Below are positions 49,864 to 59,412 of a stretch of 64,000 nt of DNA, piece after piece. A program made the translations under genes and the position numbers. Where the stretch lies: positions 124,001-188,000 of the forward strand of contig JAYPEK010000001.1 of assembly GCA_038125725.1 (NCBI GenBank), in the 5' to 3' direction. The DNA comes from TMED8 sp038125725 (GTDB lineage: Bacteria; Pseudomonadota; Alphaproteobacteria; Rhodospirillales; Casp-alpha2). Each line of letters opens with the position of its first letter. Within the stretch, counting starts at the first letter, position 1. A model generated the notes under the pieces. The model did not search any database, had not been told where the DNA came from, and saw only the letters and a program-made list of their open reading frames with translations.

Positions 49864-50877
49864 GTGAGCCAACGCATTCTCGAAGTGGAAAACCTGACCG
49901 TCGACATCCCGGTGCCGGGCGGCATCCTGCATGCCGTGCAGGGCACCAGCTTCCATGTGGACCGGGGCGAGTCGCTCTGCATCGTCGGCGAGTCGGGCTG
50001 CGGCAAGTCGCTCACCTCGCTGGCGCTGATGGACCTGTTGCCGAAGAAGGCGACGCGCAAGGCCGCGAAGATGGAGCTCGACGGCGCCAACATCCTCGAT
50101 ATCGGCGAGCGCCGAATGTCCGATATCCGCGGTGACCGCATGGGCATGATCTTCCAAGAGCCGATGACGTCGCTGAACCCGGCCTACACCATCGGCAACC
50201 AGATGGAAGAGGCGATGCTGCGCCATCACAAGGTGAGCCGCGACGAGGCCCGCGACCGCGCCGTCTATCTTCTGGAAAAGGTCGGCATCACCGCCGCGCG
50301 CTCGCGCCTGCGCCAGTATCCGCATCAGCTTTCCGGCGGGCTGCGCCAGCGGGTGATGATTGCCATGACGCTGATGTGCGGCCCCGATCTGATCATCGCC
50401 GACGAGCCGACGACGGCGCTGGACGTCACCATCCAGGCGCAAATCCTGCTGCTGTTGGCCGAGCTGCAGAAGGAATTCGACATGGGGCTGATCCTGATCA
50501 CCCATGACCTCGGCGTCGTTGCGCGCGTCGCCGACCGGGTGGCGGTGATGTATGCCGGCCAGATCGTCGAGCAGGGCACCGCCAAGGCGGTGTTCGAGAA
50601 CCCCAGCCATCCCTACACCCAGGGCCTTTTGGAATGCATTCCGATCCCGGGCAAGACCCAGCGCGGCCAGCACCTGGGCTCGATCCCGGGGATCGTGCCG
50701 TCGCTGGTGGGCGATCTCAAGGGCTGCCGCTTTGCCGAGCGCTGCGACTACGCCCAGCCCGGTTGCAGCGCCGACGACGTGGCGCTGGGCCGGCGCGGCG
50801 ACGAGGACCATCTTTACCGCTGCGTACTCACGCCGGAGCAATGCGCGGCCAACCTGAACGCCAAGGTGCCAGCATGA
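49864..50877 (+). CDS. ABC transporter ATP-binding protein, DppD type
   Basis: A 337-residue ATPase subunit. Walker A is VGESGCGKSLTS, the signature LSGGLRQRVMIA, and Walker B LIIADEPTTALD. The C-terminal oligopeptide/dipeptide domain shows PYTQGLLECIP and the Cys cluster CRFAERCDYAQPGC typical of DppD/OppD proteins, which bind an iron-sulfur cluster in some members. It begins with GTG after a GGGGAGAG ribosome site. The end overlaps the DppF-type gene by four bases, so the two ATPases are made together. Confidence 0.92.
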   Translation: MSQRILEVENLTVDIPVPGGILHAVQGTSFHVDRGESLCIVGESGCGKSLTSLALMDLLPKKATRKAAKMELDGANILDIGERRMSDIRGDRMGMIFQEPMTSLNPAYTIGNQMEEAMLRHHKVSRDEARDRAVYLLEKVGITAARSRLRQYPHQLSGGLRQRVMIAMTLMCGPDLIIADEPTTALDVTIQAQILLLLAELQKEFDMGLILITHDLGVVARVADRVAVMYAGQIVEQGTAKAVFENPSHPYTQGLLECIPIPGKTQRGQHLGSIPGIVPSLVGDLKGCRFAERCDYAQPGCSADDVALGRRGDEDHLYRCVLTPEQCAANLNAKVPA

Positions 50878-51848
50878 GCGAGACCATGATCGACGCCAAG
50901 GGCGTCACCAAGACCTTCATGATTTCCGCCGGCATGTTCCAGGGCAAGCGCCCGCTGCACGCGGTCAACGGTGTCGATCTGAAGATCGAACGCGGCGATG
51001 TGATGGCGCTGGTCGGTGAGTCGGGCTGCGGCAAGACGACGCTGGCCAAGATGCTGCTGGGCCTGGAGGCGCCGAGCGCCGGCACCATCGATATCCAGGG
51101 AAAACCCGTGAGCCAGCTTGGCCGGCTGGAGATTGCCGGGCTTTTGCAGCCGATTTTCCAGGACCCCTATTCGTCGCTGAACCCGAGGAAGTCCATCGGC
51201 TCGATCATTACGTTGCCGCTGAAGGTGCAGGGCGATCCCAACCCCGAGACCTGGCGCCGCCGCGCCGAGGAAATCATGGAGCTGGTCGGCTTGCCGGCGC
51301 GGGTGTTCCAGAACTACCCGAGCCAGCTTTCCGGCGGCCAGCGCCAGCGCGTCGCCATTGCGCGCGCACTGATCAACCGCCCGCAGGTGGTGATCTGCGA
51401 CGAGCCCACGTCGGCGCTCGACGTTTCCGTGCAGTCGCAGATTCTCAACTTGTTGCAGGACCTGCGCAGCGAGCTCAACCTCACCTACGTGATCATCAGC
51501 CACAACCTGGCCGTGGTCGAACACATGGCGACCCGCGTCGCGGTCATGTATCTCGGCCGCATCGTCGAGGAAGCCGACACCGAAACCCTGTTCACCAAGC
51601 CCCGCCATCCCTACACAGAGGCGTTGCTGGAATCGGTGCTCACCCCCGATCCCAACCTGGACGTGCCCGACACCCACCTGGGCGCCGCCTATCCGAACCC
51701 GGTGGAACCGCCGTCCGGCTGCACCTTCCATCCGCGCTGTGCCAAGGTCATGGACCGCTGCTCGCAGGTGGCGCCGAAGCCGCTACCGGTGGATGGCGGC
51801 CATGTGGAATGCCATCTCTATGACGACAAGGCGGAGAGCGCCGCATGA
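50874..51848 (+). CDS. ABC transporter ATP-binding protein, DppF type
   Basis: A 324-residue ATPase with Walker A VGESGCGKTTLAKML, the Q-loop segment PIFQDPYSSLNPR, signature LSGGQRQRVAIA and Walker B VVICDEPTSALD. The end has the family block PPSGCTFHPRCAKVMDRC. PSSLNPRKSIG-type sequence in the middle marks the DppF/OppF branch. The ATG overlaps the DppD stop by four bases, and the gene's stop overlaps the M20 peptidase start (ATGA). Transporter and catabolic enzymes are therefore translated as one unit. Confidence 0.92.
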   Translation: MSETMIDAKGVTKTFMISAGMFQGKRPLHAVNGVDLKIERGDVMALVGESGCGKTTLAKMLLGLEAPSAGTIDIQGKPVSQLGRLEIAGLLQPIFQDPYSSLNPRKSIGSIITLPLKVQGDPNPETWRRRAEEIMELVGLPARVFQNYPSQLSGGQRQRVAIARALINRPQVVICDEPTSALDVSVQSQILNLLQDLRSELNLTYVIISHNLAVVEHMATRVAVMYLGRIVEEADTETLFTKPRHPYTEALLESVLTPDPNLDVPDTHLGAAYPNPVEPPSGCTFHPRCAKVMDRCSQVAPKPLPVDGGHVECHLYDDKAESAA

Positions 51849-53248
51849 GCCGCACCGAGGCGGTGGCGGCGGCGCACGCCTATTTCGACGATGGCGGTTT
51901 CGTCACCGATCTCGGGCGGCGCGTCGCGATCCCGTCGGAAAGCCAGAAGGACGACAGCCAGGCGGCGCTCCGGCGCTACCTGGACGAAGAGATGATCCCC
52001 GCTTTCGAGGCCATGGGCCACGAATGCCGGGTCTTCGACAATCCCGTCGCCGGCAAGGGACCGGTACTGCTGGCCACCCGCATCGAGGACGAAAGCCTGC
52101 CCACGGTGCTCGGCTACGGTCATGGCGACGTGATCCGCGGTCTTGCCGACCAGTGGTACGAAGGTCTCGATCCCTGGGTGGTGACCGAGCGGGCTCCCAA
52201 GCTCTACGGCCGCGGCACCGCCGACAACAAGGGCCAGCACACGGTCAACATGGCGGGACTTGCGAGCGTCCTGAAGATGCGTGGCCGGCTCGGCTTCAAT
52301 TCCAAGTTTATGGTCGAGATGGGCGAGGAGAACGGCTCGCCCGGCCTCGGCGGCATTATCGAAAACAACATGGAAGCCTTCGCCGCCGACGTGTTCATCG
52401 CTTCCGACGGCCCCCGGGTCGAGCCCGATCGGCCGACGATTTTTCTGGGCGCGCGCGGCGTCAAGGCCTTCGACCTGGTGGTCGATCTGCGCGAAGGCGG
52501 TCACCACTCGGGCAATTGGGGCGGGCTTCTGTCCAATCCGGGCGTCATCCTGTCGCATGCGCTCGCCAGCATCATCTCCAGCGAAGGACGCATCTTGGTG
52601 AAGGAATGGCTGCCGCCGCCGATCAGCAATTCGGTGCGTGAGGCGCTGGCCGGCATCACCGTCTCCGGCGGCGACGATGCGCCCGACATCGACCCGGACT
52701 GGGGCGAGCCCGGCCTGACGCCTGCCGAACAGCTTTATGCCTGGAACTCCTTTGAGGTGCTGGCTTTCAAGACCGGCAATCCGGACCGTCCGGTCAACGC
52801 GGTGCCGCCCAGGGCGCGGGCCAATTGCCATATTCGCTTCGTCGCAGGATCCGATGCCGACAACTTCATTCCGGCGCTCAGAGAGCACCTGGACGAGCAC
52901 GGTTTCGACATGGTCGCCATCGAGCCGCCACCGCCGGAAAACGACCACAACTTTGCCGCTGCGGCGACCCCGCCGGACGATCCCTGGGTTGGATGGGCCG
53001 CGGCGTCGATCGCCGCCACCACCGGGAAACCGCCGGCAGTGTTGCCGAGCCTCGGCGGCTCCATCTGCAACGACCTGTTCCGCATCACCCTCGGCCTGCC
53101 GACCATCTGGGTGCCGCATTCCTATTCCGCCTGTTCCCAGCACGCCCCCAACGAGCACATCCTGCTGCCGCAGTTCCGCGAGGCACTCGGCATCATGGCC
53201 GGCATCTATTGGGACCTGGGCGAGGCCGGCACGCCGCCGCGCGGCTGA
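51845..53248 (+). CDS. M20 family metallopeptidase
   Basis: A 467-residue M20 zinc peptidase (carboxypeptidase or aminoacylase type). Metal and catalytic motifs are LGYGHGDVIRG (His and the following Asp), GRGTADNKGQH (bridging Asp) and MVEMGEENGSPGL (Glu pair, base and ligand). The dimerisation domain follows with GGHHSGNWGG. A C-terminal YSACSQHAPNEHI carries the last His ligand. No signal peptide, so it is cytoplasmic. It is coupled to the ATPase gene by a four-base overlap, which ties it to ligands brought in by the Dpp-type importer. Confidence 0.9.
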   Translation: MSRTEAVAAAHAYFDDGGFVTDLGRRVAIPSESQKDDSQAALRRYLDEEMIPAFEAMGHECRVFDNPVAGKGPVLLATRIEDESLPTVLGYGHGDVIRGLADQWYEGLDPWVVTERAPKLYGRGTADNKGQHTVNMAGLASVLKMRGRLGFNSKFMVEMGEENGSPGLGGIIENNMEAFAADVFIASDGPRVEPDRPTIFLGARGVKAFDLVVDLREGGHHSGNWGGLLSNPGVILSHALASIISSEGRILVKEWLPPPISNSVREALAGITVSGGDDAPDIDPDWGEPGLTPAEQLYAWNSFEVLAFKTGNPDRPVNAVPPRARANCHIRFVAGSDADNFIPALREHLDEHGFDMVAIEPPPPENDHNFAAAATPPDDPWVGWAAASIAATTGKPPAVLPSLGGSICNDLFRITLGLPTIWVPHSYSACSQHAPNEHILLPQFREALGIMAGIYWDLGEAGTPPRG

Positions 53249-53287
53249 TCCACGCGGCTGACTAACGTCCTTGGGAGGGGACACGCC

Positions 53288-54727
53288 ATGACCGAGCTTT
53301 GCGATCTCTCAGCCATCGAGGCCCGGCGCCGCATCGGCGCCAAGGAAATCTCGCCGGTGGAACTGCTGGAAAGCTGCATCGCCCGCATCGAGGCGGTCAA
53401 CGGCACCGTCAATGCCATCGTCGCCTGGGATTTCGAGCGCGCCCTGATCGAGGCCAAGCAGGCCGAGCAAGAGGTCATGGCCGGCGCTGAACTGGGGCCG
53501 CTGCATGGCCTACCCATCGCCATCAAGGACCTGGAATCCACCGATGGCCTGACCACCACCTGGGGGTCGCTACTTTATAAAGACAACGTTCCGGACGAGG
53601 ACCAGCGCTCCGTCTCGGAGATCCGCTACGCCGGCGGCATTGTCTTCGCCAAGACAAACACGCCTGAGTTCGGCGCCGGCGCCAATACCACCAACCGCGT
53701 CTACGGCGCCACCGGCAATCCATTCGACCCGAAACTTACTTGCGGCGGCTCGTCGGGCGGTTCGGCGGTGGCGCTGGCCGCCGGCATGGTGCCGTTGGCG
53801 TCCGGGTCCGACTACGGCGGCAGTCTGCGTATTCCGGCCGGGTTCTGCGGTGTCGTCGGATTCCGGCCATCGCCCGGCATCGTGCCGAACGAGGCCCGTG
53901 CCGTTGGCCTCAATCCTTATTCGGTGCTGGGGCCGATGGCGCGCAGCGTCGCCGATGCCTCCTTGCTGCTCGGCATCATGGCGGATTCGGATGCGCGCGA
54001 TCCGTTCTCGCGCGGCTTCGACCCCGCACTCCTCGACCCGCTTCCCGATATCGATCTTTCGTCCCTCAAGGTCGCGGTCTCGGAGGACCTGGGCGTCGCG
54101 CCGGTGGCGAAAGACATCCGCAAGGTGTTCCGCGACCGCCTCGCGATCTTCGGGCACGTCTTCGCCGCCATCGAGGACCGCGACCCCGACTACGACGAGA
54201 ACCTGCATGAAGCCTTCGAGATCACCCGCGCCACCAATTTCGTCGCCCAGCACCGGAAACGCCTGGAGACGCAGCGCGACCTGCTGGGTCCCAACGTCAT
54301 CGACAATACCGAGCGCGGCCTCGGTTATTCCGCCGCCGACGTCGCCTGGGCCAACACCGAACAGACACGCTACTACCGCAACTACCTGGAACTGATGCGC
54401 GAGTTCGACGTGCTGATCTCGCCCACCAACGGCATCTCGCCGTTCCCGCACGACCAGCTCTACATGGACGAAATCGACGGTGAGAAGATGCCCACCTACA
54501 TGCGCTGGCTGGCGCCTTGCTACGCGCTGACCATGGCGACGCCGGCGGTCTGCTCGCTGCCCTGCGGCGTCGACCACAAAGGCATGCCGTTTGGCATCCA
54601 GATCAGCGGCCCCAATGGTTCCGACCGTTTCGTGCTTGCCGTCGCGTACGCGCTGGAACGCGTCCTCGCCCAGAACCCGGAAACGGCGCGGCCGCTGCCG
54701 GACTTAGAAGCCCTCAAGGGAAGCTGA
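53288..54727 (+). CDS. Amidase-signature family amidase
   Basis: A 479-residue amidase. The catalytic triad Lys80 (LPIAIKD), Ser155 (TCGGSSGGSA) and Ser179 (GSDYGGSLRIPAG) is intact with the usual 24-residue spacing between the two Ser. The nearby GGSSGGSAVALAAGMVPLASG loop is typical of the signature. It hydrolyses the amide bond of an unknown substrate. It follows the M20 peptidase by 39 bp with a GGGAGGGG site before the ATG and precedes an M81 gene by 4 bp. An aryl- or acyl-amide from the imported compound would be a logical substrate. Confidence 0.92.
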   Translation: MTELCDLSAIEARRRIGAKEISPVELLESCIARIEAVNGTVNAIVAWDFERALIEAKQAEQEVMAGAELGPLHGLPIAIKDLESTDGLTTTWGSLLYKDNVPDEDQRSVSEIRYAGGIVFAKTNTPEFGAGANTTNRVYGATGNPFDPKLTCGGSSGGSAVALAAGMVPLASGSDYGGSLRIPAGFCGVVGFRPSPGIVPNEARAVGLNPYSVLGPMARSVADASLLLGIMADSDARDPFSRGFDPALLDPLPDIDLSSLKVAVSEDLGVAPVAKDIRKVFRDRLAIFGHVFAAIEDRDPDYDENLHEAFEITRATNFVAQHRKRLETQRDLLGPNVIDNTERGLGYSAADVAWANTEQTRYYRNYLELMREFDVLISPTNGISPFPHDQLYMDEIDGEKMPTYMRWLAPCYALTMATPAVCSLPCGVDHKGMPFGIQISGPNGSDRFVLAVAYALERVLAQNPETARPLPDLEALKGS

Positions 54728-54731
54728 CCCC

Positions 54732-56210
54732 ATGCGCCTGTTCACCGCCTGCCTTGGTACCGAGACCCACACCTGGGCGCCGCTGCCCACCGACACCAAG
54801 GCGTTCGAGGATACCTACCTGATCCGCGGCGGCGAGCACCCGGACGCCGCCAATATGTTCGGCGTGCCGCTAAAGATCTGGCGCGGCCACGCCGACGCGA
54901 AAGGCTGGGAAACGGTTGAAAGCCTTTGTGCCTTCGCCACGCCGTCGGGGCTGGTGGTGAAACGCACCTACGAGGCTTACCGCGATGAAATCCTCACTGA
55001 CTTGAAGGCGGCACTGCCGGTCGACGCGGTGATGCTGTCGCTGCACGGCGCCATGGTCGCCGACGGCTACGACGACTGCCAGGACGACCTTGTGCACCAT
55101 ATCCGCACCCTGGTCGGGCCGGATGTCTTCATCGGCTGCGAACTCGACCTGCACTGCCACATGACGCGGCGCTTCCTGGATGAAATCAACGCCGTGGTCA
55201 TTTTCAAGGAATACCCGCACATCGATTTCGCCGAGCGCGCCGAGGAGCTCTGGACACTCTTGGAGCGCACGCTGGCGGGCGAGGTGAAGCCGGTGATCTC
55301 CAGCTTCGACTGCCGTATGATCGACCTCTTCCACACCACGCGCGAACCCATGCGGTCCTTCGTCGACGGCATGACCGCGCTGGAGGGCAAGGACGGCGTG
55401 CTTTCGGTATCTCTGGGCCACGGTTTTCCCTGGGCCAACATCCCGCATGTGGGCGCGCGCATGGTGGTGATCACCGACGACGCCAAGGAAAAGGGCGACC
55501 GGCTGGCCGAGGAACTGGGCCGCAAGCTCTGGTCCCTACGTTCGGACGTAGTGCCCAAGGTGACGGAATTGGACGCCGCCATCGACCAGGCGCTGGCATT
55601 GCCGACGCGTCCGGTGGTATTCGGCGACATCGCCGACAATCCGGGCGGCGGCGCGGCGGGCGATTCCACCTTCATCGCCCGCGCCCTGATCGAGCGCGGC
55701 GTCACCGATGCCGCCGTCGGCGGCATCTGGGATCCGATCGCCGTCGATATCTGCCGGGGTGCCGGCGTCGGCGCCACGTTGGGGCTCCGGCTCGGCGGCA
55801 AGGCCGGGCCCTGGTCGGGCGAGCCGCTCGACTTGCAGGTGACCGTCAAGGGCGTCTTCGACGACATGTTCGCCGACGGGCTGAGCGGATCGGTGCGGCC
55901 GATGGGCGCCACCGTGGCGCTCGAGGCCGACGGCATCGAATACGTGGTGCACGCCGTCCGCACCCAGAACTTCCACCCCAGCTTTTTCGCCAACGCCGGC
56001 ATCGACTACGCGTCGAAGAAGATCCTGGTGGTCAAGTCGATGCAGCATTTCTATTCCAACTACGCCGCCATCACCGATACCGTGATCTATGTCTCGACGC
56101 CTGGCGTCGTCGATCACAATATCAAGCGCCTGCCGCTGGAGCGCGCCGCGCGCCCGGTCTGGCCGCTGGACGACGATCCCTGGTCGACCAACCAGGAACG
56201 GCCCTGGTAG
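54732..56210 (+). CDS. M81 family protein, copy 2, with a divergent N-terminal motif
   Basis: A 492-residue M81 protein. It keeps the blocks LSLHGAMVADGYDDC, ELDLHCHMTRRF, KEYPHIDF and DIADNPGGGAAGDST. The N-terminal HETNTF motif of copies 1 and 3, however, is replaced by TETHTWAP, so the first His is a Thr and the Asn a His. The LDLHANVT block is also LDLHCHMT. The metal site may therefore be rearranged or the substrate different. It starts 4 bp after the amidase stop and ends 19 bp before copy 3. Both copies lack signal peptides. Confidence 0.87.
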   Translation: MRLFTACLGTETHTWAPLPTDTKAFEDTYLIRGGEHPDAANMFGVPLKIWRGHADAKGWETVESLCAFATPSGLVVKRTYEAYRDEILTDLKAALPVDAVMLSLHGAMVADGYDDCQDDLVHHIRTLVGPDVFIGCELDLHCHMTRRFLDEINAVVIFKEYPHIDFAERAEELWTLLERTLAGEVKPVISSFDCRMIDLFHTTREPMRSFVDGMTALEGKDGVLSVSLGHGFPWANIPHVGARMVVITDDAKEKGDRLAEELGRKLWSLRSDVVPKVTELDAAIDQALALPTRPVVFGDIADNPGGGAAGDSTFIARALIERGVTDAAVGGIWDPIAVDICRGAGVGATLGLRLGGKAGPWSGEPLDLQVTVKGVFDDMFADGLSGSVRPMGATVALEADGIEYVVHAVRTQNFHPSFFANAGIDYASKKILVVKSMQHFYSNYAAITDTVIYVSTPGVVDHNIKRLPLERAARPVWPLDDDPWSTNQERPW

Positions 56211-56229
56211 GGCCGGGAAGGGCAAACCC

Positions 56230-57711
56230 GTGACCCGCGTCCTCGTCGCCGGCTTCAAGCACGAAACCAACACCTTCTGTGGCCGTCCGGCGGACATGAC
56301 GGCCTACCGGGAACGGGCACTCCTGGTCGGCGACGGCGTCGCGGCGGCACTCAAGGGCACCCGCACCGAGATCGCCGCCTATCTGGATTTCTGCGCCGCC
56401 GAGGGTTGGGAGGTGGCGACGCCCGTGCACGCCAACGCCATGCCGTCCGGGCCGGTGACGCGCGAGGTGTTCGACTTCGTCCGGGACCGTATCCTCGAAT
56501 GCCTCGACGCGGAAGGCCCGTTCGATGCGCTGCTGCTGTGCCTGCACGGCGCCATGGCCTGTGAGCATACGGAAGACGGCGAGGGTGAGTTGCTGGCCAT
56601 CATCCGCGAGCGCATCGGCGCCGCCGTCCCCATCGCCGCGACGCTGGACCTGCATGCCAACGTCACCGACCGCATGGCGGCGCTGGCCGATATCCTGATC
56701 CCCTACCGCACCTATCCGCATATCGACCAATACGAGGTCGCCACCCAGGCCGCCGGCCTGGTGAAGCGCACCCTGGCCGGCGAGATCAAACCGGTGACCA
56801 CGGTGCGCCGCGGCGCCATGCTCGATGGTGCCGATCATGGCCGCACCACCGTCGAAGGGCCGATGACCCAGGTGCTTGCCAGTTGCGAGCGCCTGTTGGT
56901 CCGCCCCGATGTACTTGCCGCCGGGGTCTGCGCCGGCTTTCCCTGGGCCGATACCCATGACACCGGCCCCAGCGCCTTGATCGTCGGCGACGGCGCCCAG
57001 GCGGAACACGCCGCCCTGGCCGACAGGTTGGTGCAGGAGATTTGGGACAAGCGCCACGTCGTCACCATTCAGACGCTTTCCATCGAAGAGGCCATGACCC
57101 GTGCCAGGGCGCACAAGCCGGCCGGCAAGCCAATGGTGTTGGCGGATTTCGCCGACAATCCGGGCGGTGGCGGCTATGGCGACGCGACGCGGCTCTTGAA
57201 GGGGATGCTCGACGCCAACCTGGCCAATGCCGCCTTCGCCACCATCTACGATCCGATGGCGGCGATGATCTGCCGAGACAACGGCCTCGGCGCCACTGTG
57301 TACCTGGAACTGGGCGGCAAGACCGATCCTGCCTATGGCGAGCCGCTTTCCGTGCGCGGCACGGTCAAGGCCGTCACCAACGGACAGTTCCGTCTGGAAG
57401 GCCCGATGACCGCCGGCCTCAAGGTCGACATGGGGACCACCGCAGTGGTTACCGTCGACGGTATCGACGTGGTTATCGCGTCTCGGAAGTTCCAGGTCTA
57501 CGACCAGATGTTCCTGCGCCACGCGCGCATCGATCCGCTGCTGAAGAGTTTCGTTGCGGTCAAGTCGGCGCATCACTTCCGTGCCGCCTTCCAGCCCATT
57601 GCCGCCGACGTGCTGGTGGTCGACGGCGGCGGCGGGCTCACCAGCCGCAACTACCGTGAGCTCGACTACCAGCGCGTGCGACGGCCGGTTTATCCCCTGG
57701 ACCTCGATTGA
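56230..57711 (+). CDS. M81 family (MlrC-like) metallopeptidase, copy 3
   Basis: A 493-residue M81 protein with the standard motifs GFKHETNTFCGRP, CLHGAMACEHTEDGEGE, LDLHANVTDRM, YRTYPHIDQYEV and ADNPGGGGYGDATRL. The start is GTG at 56230, after a GGGAAGGG stretch; the upstream in-frame region inside copy 2 has no family similarity. It is the last gene of the uptake operon. It resembles copy 1 more than copy 2 in motif detail (HETNTF, LDLHANVT), so the three genes probably arose by early duplication and divergence. Confidence 0.88.
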   Translation: MTRVLVAGFKHETNTFCGRPADMTAYRERALLVGDGVAAALKGTRTEIAAYLDFCAAEGWEVATPVHANAMPSGPVTREVFDFVRDRILECLDAEGPFDALLLCLHGAMACEHTEDGEGELLAIIRERIGAAVPIAATLDLHANVTDRMAALADILIPYRTYPHIDQYEVATQAAGLVKRTLAGEIKPVTTVRRGAMLDGADHGRTTVEGPMTQVLASCERLLVRPDVLAAGVCAGFPWADTHDTGPSALIVGDGAQAEHAALADRLVQEIWDKRHVVTIQTLSIEEAMTRARAHKPAGKPMVLADFADNPGGGGYGDATRLLKGMLDANLANAAFATIYDPMAAMICRDNGLGATVYLELGGKTDPAYGEPLSVRGTVKAVTNGQFRLEGPMTAGLKVDMGTTAVVTVDGIDVVIASRKFQVYDQMFLRHARIDPLLKSFVAVKSAHHFRAAFQPIAADVLVVDGGGGLTSRNYRELDYQRVRRPVYPLDLD

Positions 57712-57837
57712 TCGCCCGGCGCCGAGGGCGCATACTCTCCGGCGCAACCTGGGAATCAACGCCACCATGATCGATTATCGTCCATCGACCCTGGCGCATG
57801 CCCGCGCCGCCGGACCCCGGCGGGCCGGAGACTAGGC

Positions 57838-59406
57838 GTGGCCGGCGACAATCGGGAGTATGAGCTCAAGTTCCGGGCCGGCCCCGACGCCCTCGCCTGC
57901 GCCAAAGGCGCCTTTGACAGCATCGATCCAGCCGGCCAGTGGACCGTCTCGCATCTGCGCAGCCGCTATTTCGACACCGCGTCCCGGCGTCTCGGCGCCA
58001 AGGGCGTCAGCCTGCGGGTGCGCCAGTCGGACGGGAAATCGGTGCAGACGGTCAAGGCGGCGGCCGGCGGTGGCGGCGGCATCATGGACCGCTGGGAATG
58101 GGAATGCCCCATCGACGGGATCGAACCCGATCTTTCGCGGCTGCCGGATGAGGCCAGGCAGTCGCTCGGCGGTGTCAAACTCGCCGACCTGGCGCCGATC
58201 ATCGACGTCGCCGTCGAGCGCCAAACCAAGGTCATCCGACGCCGTGACCCATTGGGGCCGACGCTGGTTGCCGAGGCGGTCATCGATGCGGGCACGGTCA
58301 GCGCCGGCGGCCGCACCGAACCCTTGAGCGAGGTGGAACTGGAGCTTGGTCAGGGCCGCGCCCGATCGTTCTTTCAATTGGCAGCGGACTTCATCGCCGC
58401 CTGTCCGATGCCGGTCTCGTCCACCACCAAGGCGGCGCGCGGCTACCGGCTGCTGGCCGGCACCGAACCCGGGCCGAGCAAGCTCGCAAAATTCGACATG
58501 GCCGGCGATCTCACGGTCGATGACGCGCTGACGAAGATTTTTTCCGGCTGCATCGGCAACATCACCGCCAACGAACAGGCCTGCCTGGACGGTACCGACC
58601 CGGAAGGCGTGCACCAGATGCGAGTTTCGATCCGCAAGATGCGCTCGTCGCTCAAGACCTTCAAACGCTACATCGACCCGCTGCAACGGCAATGGCTGGC
58701 CGACGACCTGAAATGGATGGGCAGCCAGTTGGGACCGGCGCGCGATTGGGACGTATTCCTGGACGAGACGCTGGTCTCCATGGCCGCGCACGGCATCGAC
58801 GCTGGCGCCATTGCGGCGCTGGAACGCGAGGGCCGGCGCAAGCGTGCCAAAGCCTACGAGCAGGTGCGCGCCATGCTGGATGGTGCCCGCTACGCCCAGG
58901 TAATGCTCCGGCTCACCGCCTTCGCGGCGCTGCAAAGCTGGCGTCCCGACCCGGCGACGCGTGGCCCCGGCAAGCACCCGCTGTCAATGCCGCTCCGCAA
59001 GGCGGCGCGCCGTATCCTGAACCGGCCCTACAAGAAGCTGTTGAAAGCCGGTGACGGCATGGCCGACCTCGATATGGAGGCCCGGCACCGGGTGCGCATC
59101 CGGATCAAGCAATTGCGCTATGCGGTGGATTTCCTGCGCGGCGTCCATTCGATTTCGGAAACCGAGGCCTTTGGCGCTGCGCTCAAGCACCTGCAGGACA
59201 ATTTCGGCCACCTGAATGACGTGGTCGTGGCACTCCGGCTGACGGACGAACTGATCGACCCTGCCGGCGGGCCGGTCGACGAGGAGGTGCGCCTGGCGGT
59301 CGGCGAGGTGCGCGGCTGGAACGCGCGCGCGCTCCGCGATATCGAACCGCAGTTGATCGTCGATTGGGAAGCCTTCTGCGAAACCGCGCCCTATTGGCGC
59401 AAGTAG
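57838..59406 (+). CDS. CYTH-CHAD domain protein (inorganic polyphosphate related)
   Basis: A 522-residue protein with an N-terminal CYTH domain (ExExK signature as EYELKF, residues 8-13) and a C-terminal CHAD helical domain from about residue 225 with conserved His/Arg segments VHQMRVSIRKMRSSLKTF and RHRVRIRIKQLRYAVDFL. CYTH domains hydrolyse or bind triphosphate-type substrates, and CHAD binds polyphosphate. It begins with GTG after a GGAG site. The 126 bases before it hold only a 22-codon frame that I do not support. It is alone in its direction and converges with the DsbA gene, 6 bp apart. Confidence 0.92.
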   Translation: MAGDNREYELKFRAGPDALACAKGAFDSIDPAGQWTVSHLRSRYFDTASRRLGAKGVSLRVRQSDGKSVQTVKAAAGGGGGIMDRWEWECPIDGIEPDLSRLPDEARQSLGGVKLADLAPIIDVAVERQTKVIRRRDPLGPTLVAEAVIDAGTVSAGGRTEPLSEVELELGQGRARSFFQLAADFIAACPMPVSSTTKAARGYRLLAGTEPGPSKLAKFDMAGDLTVDDALTKIFSGCIGNITANEQACLDGTDPEGVHQMRVSIRKMRSSLKTFKRYIDPLQRQWLADDLKWMGSQLGPARDWDVFLDETLVSMAAHGIDAGAIAALEREGRRKRAKAYEQVRAMLDGARYAQVMLRLTAFAALQSWRPDPATRGPGKHPLSMPLRKAARRILNRPYKKLLKAGDGMADLDMEARHRVRIRIKQLRYAVDFLRGVHSISETEAFGAALKHLQDNFGHLNDVVVALRLTDELIDPAGGPVDEEVRLAVGEVRGWNARALRDIEPQLIVDWEAFCETAPYWRK

Positions 59407-59412
59407 CCGGCG

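Noticed and set aside
57767..57835. A 22-codon frame just before the CYTH-CHAD gene
   Set aside because: It is too short, has no ribosome site that I can support and no conserved-looking sequence.
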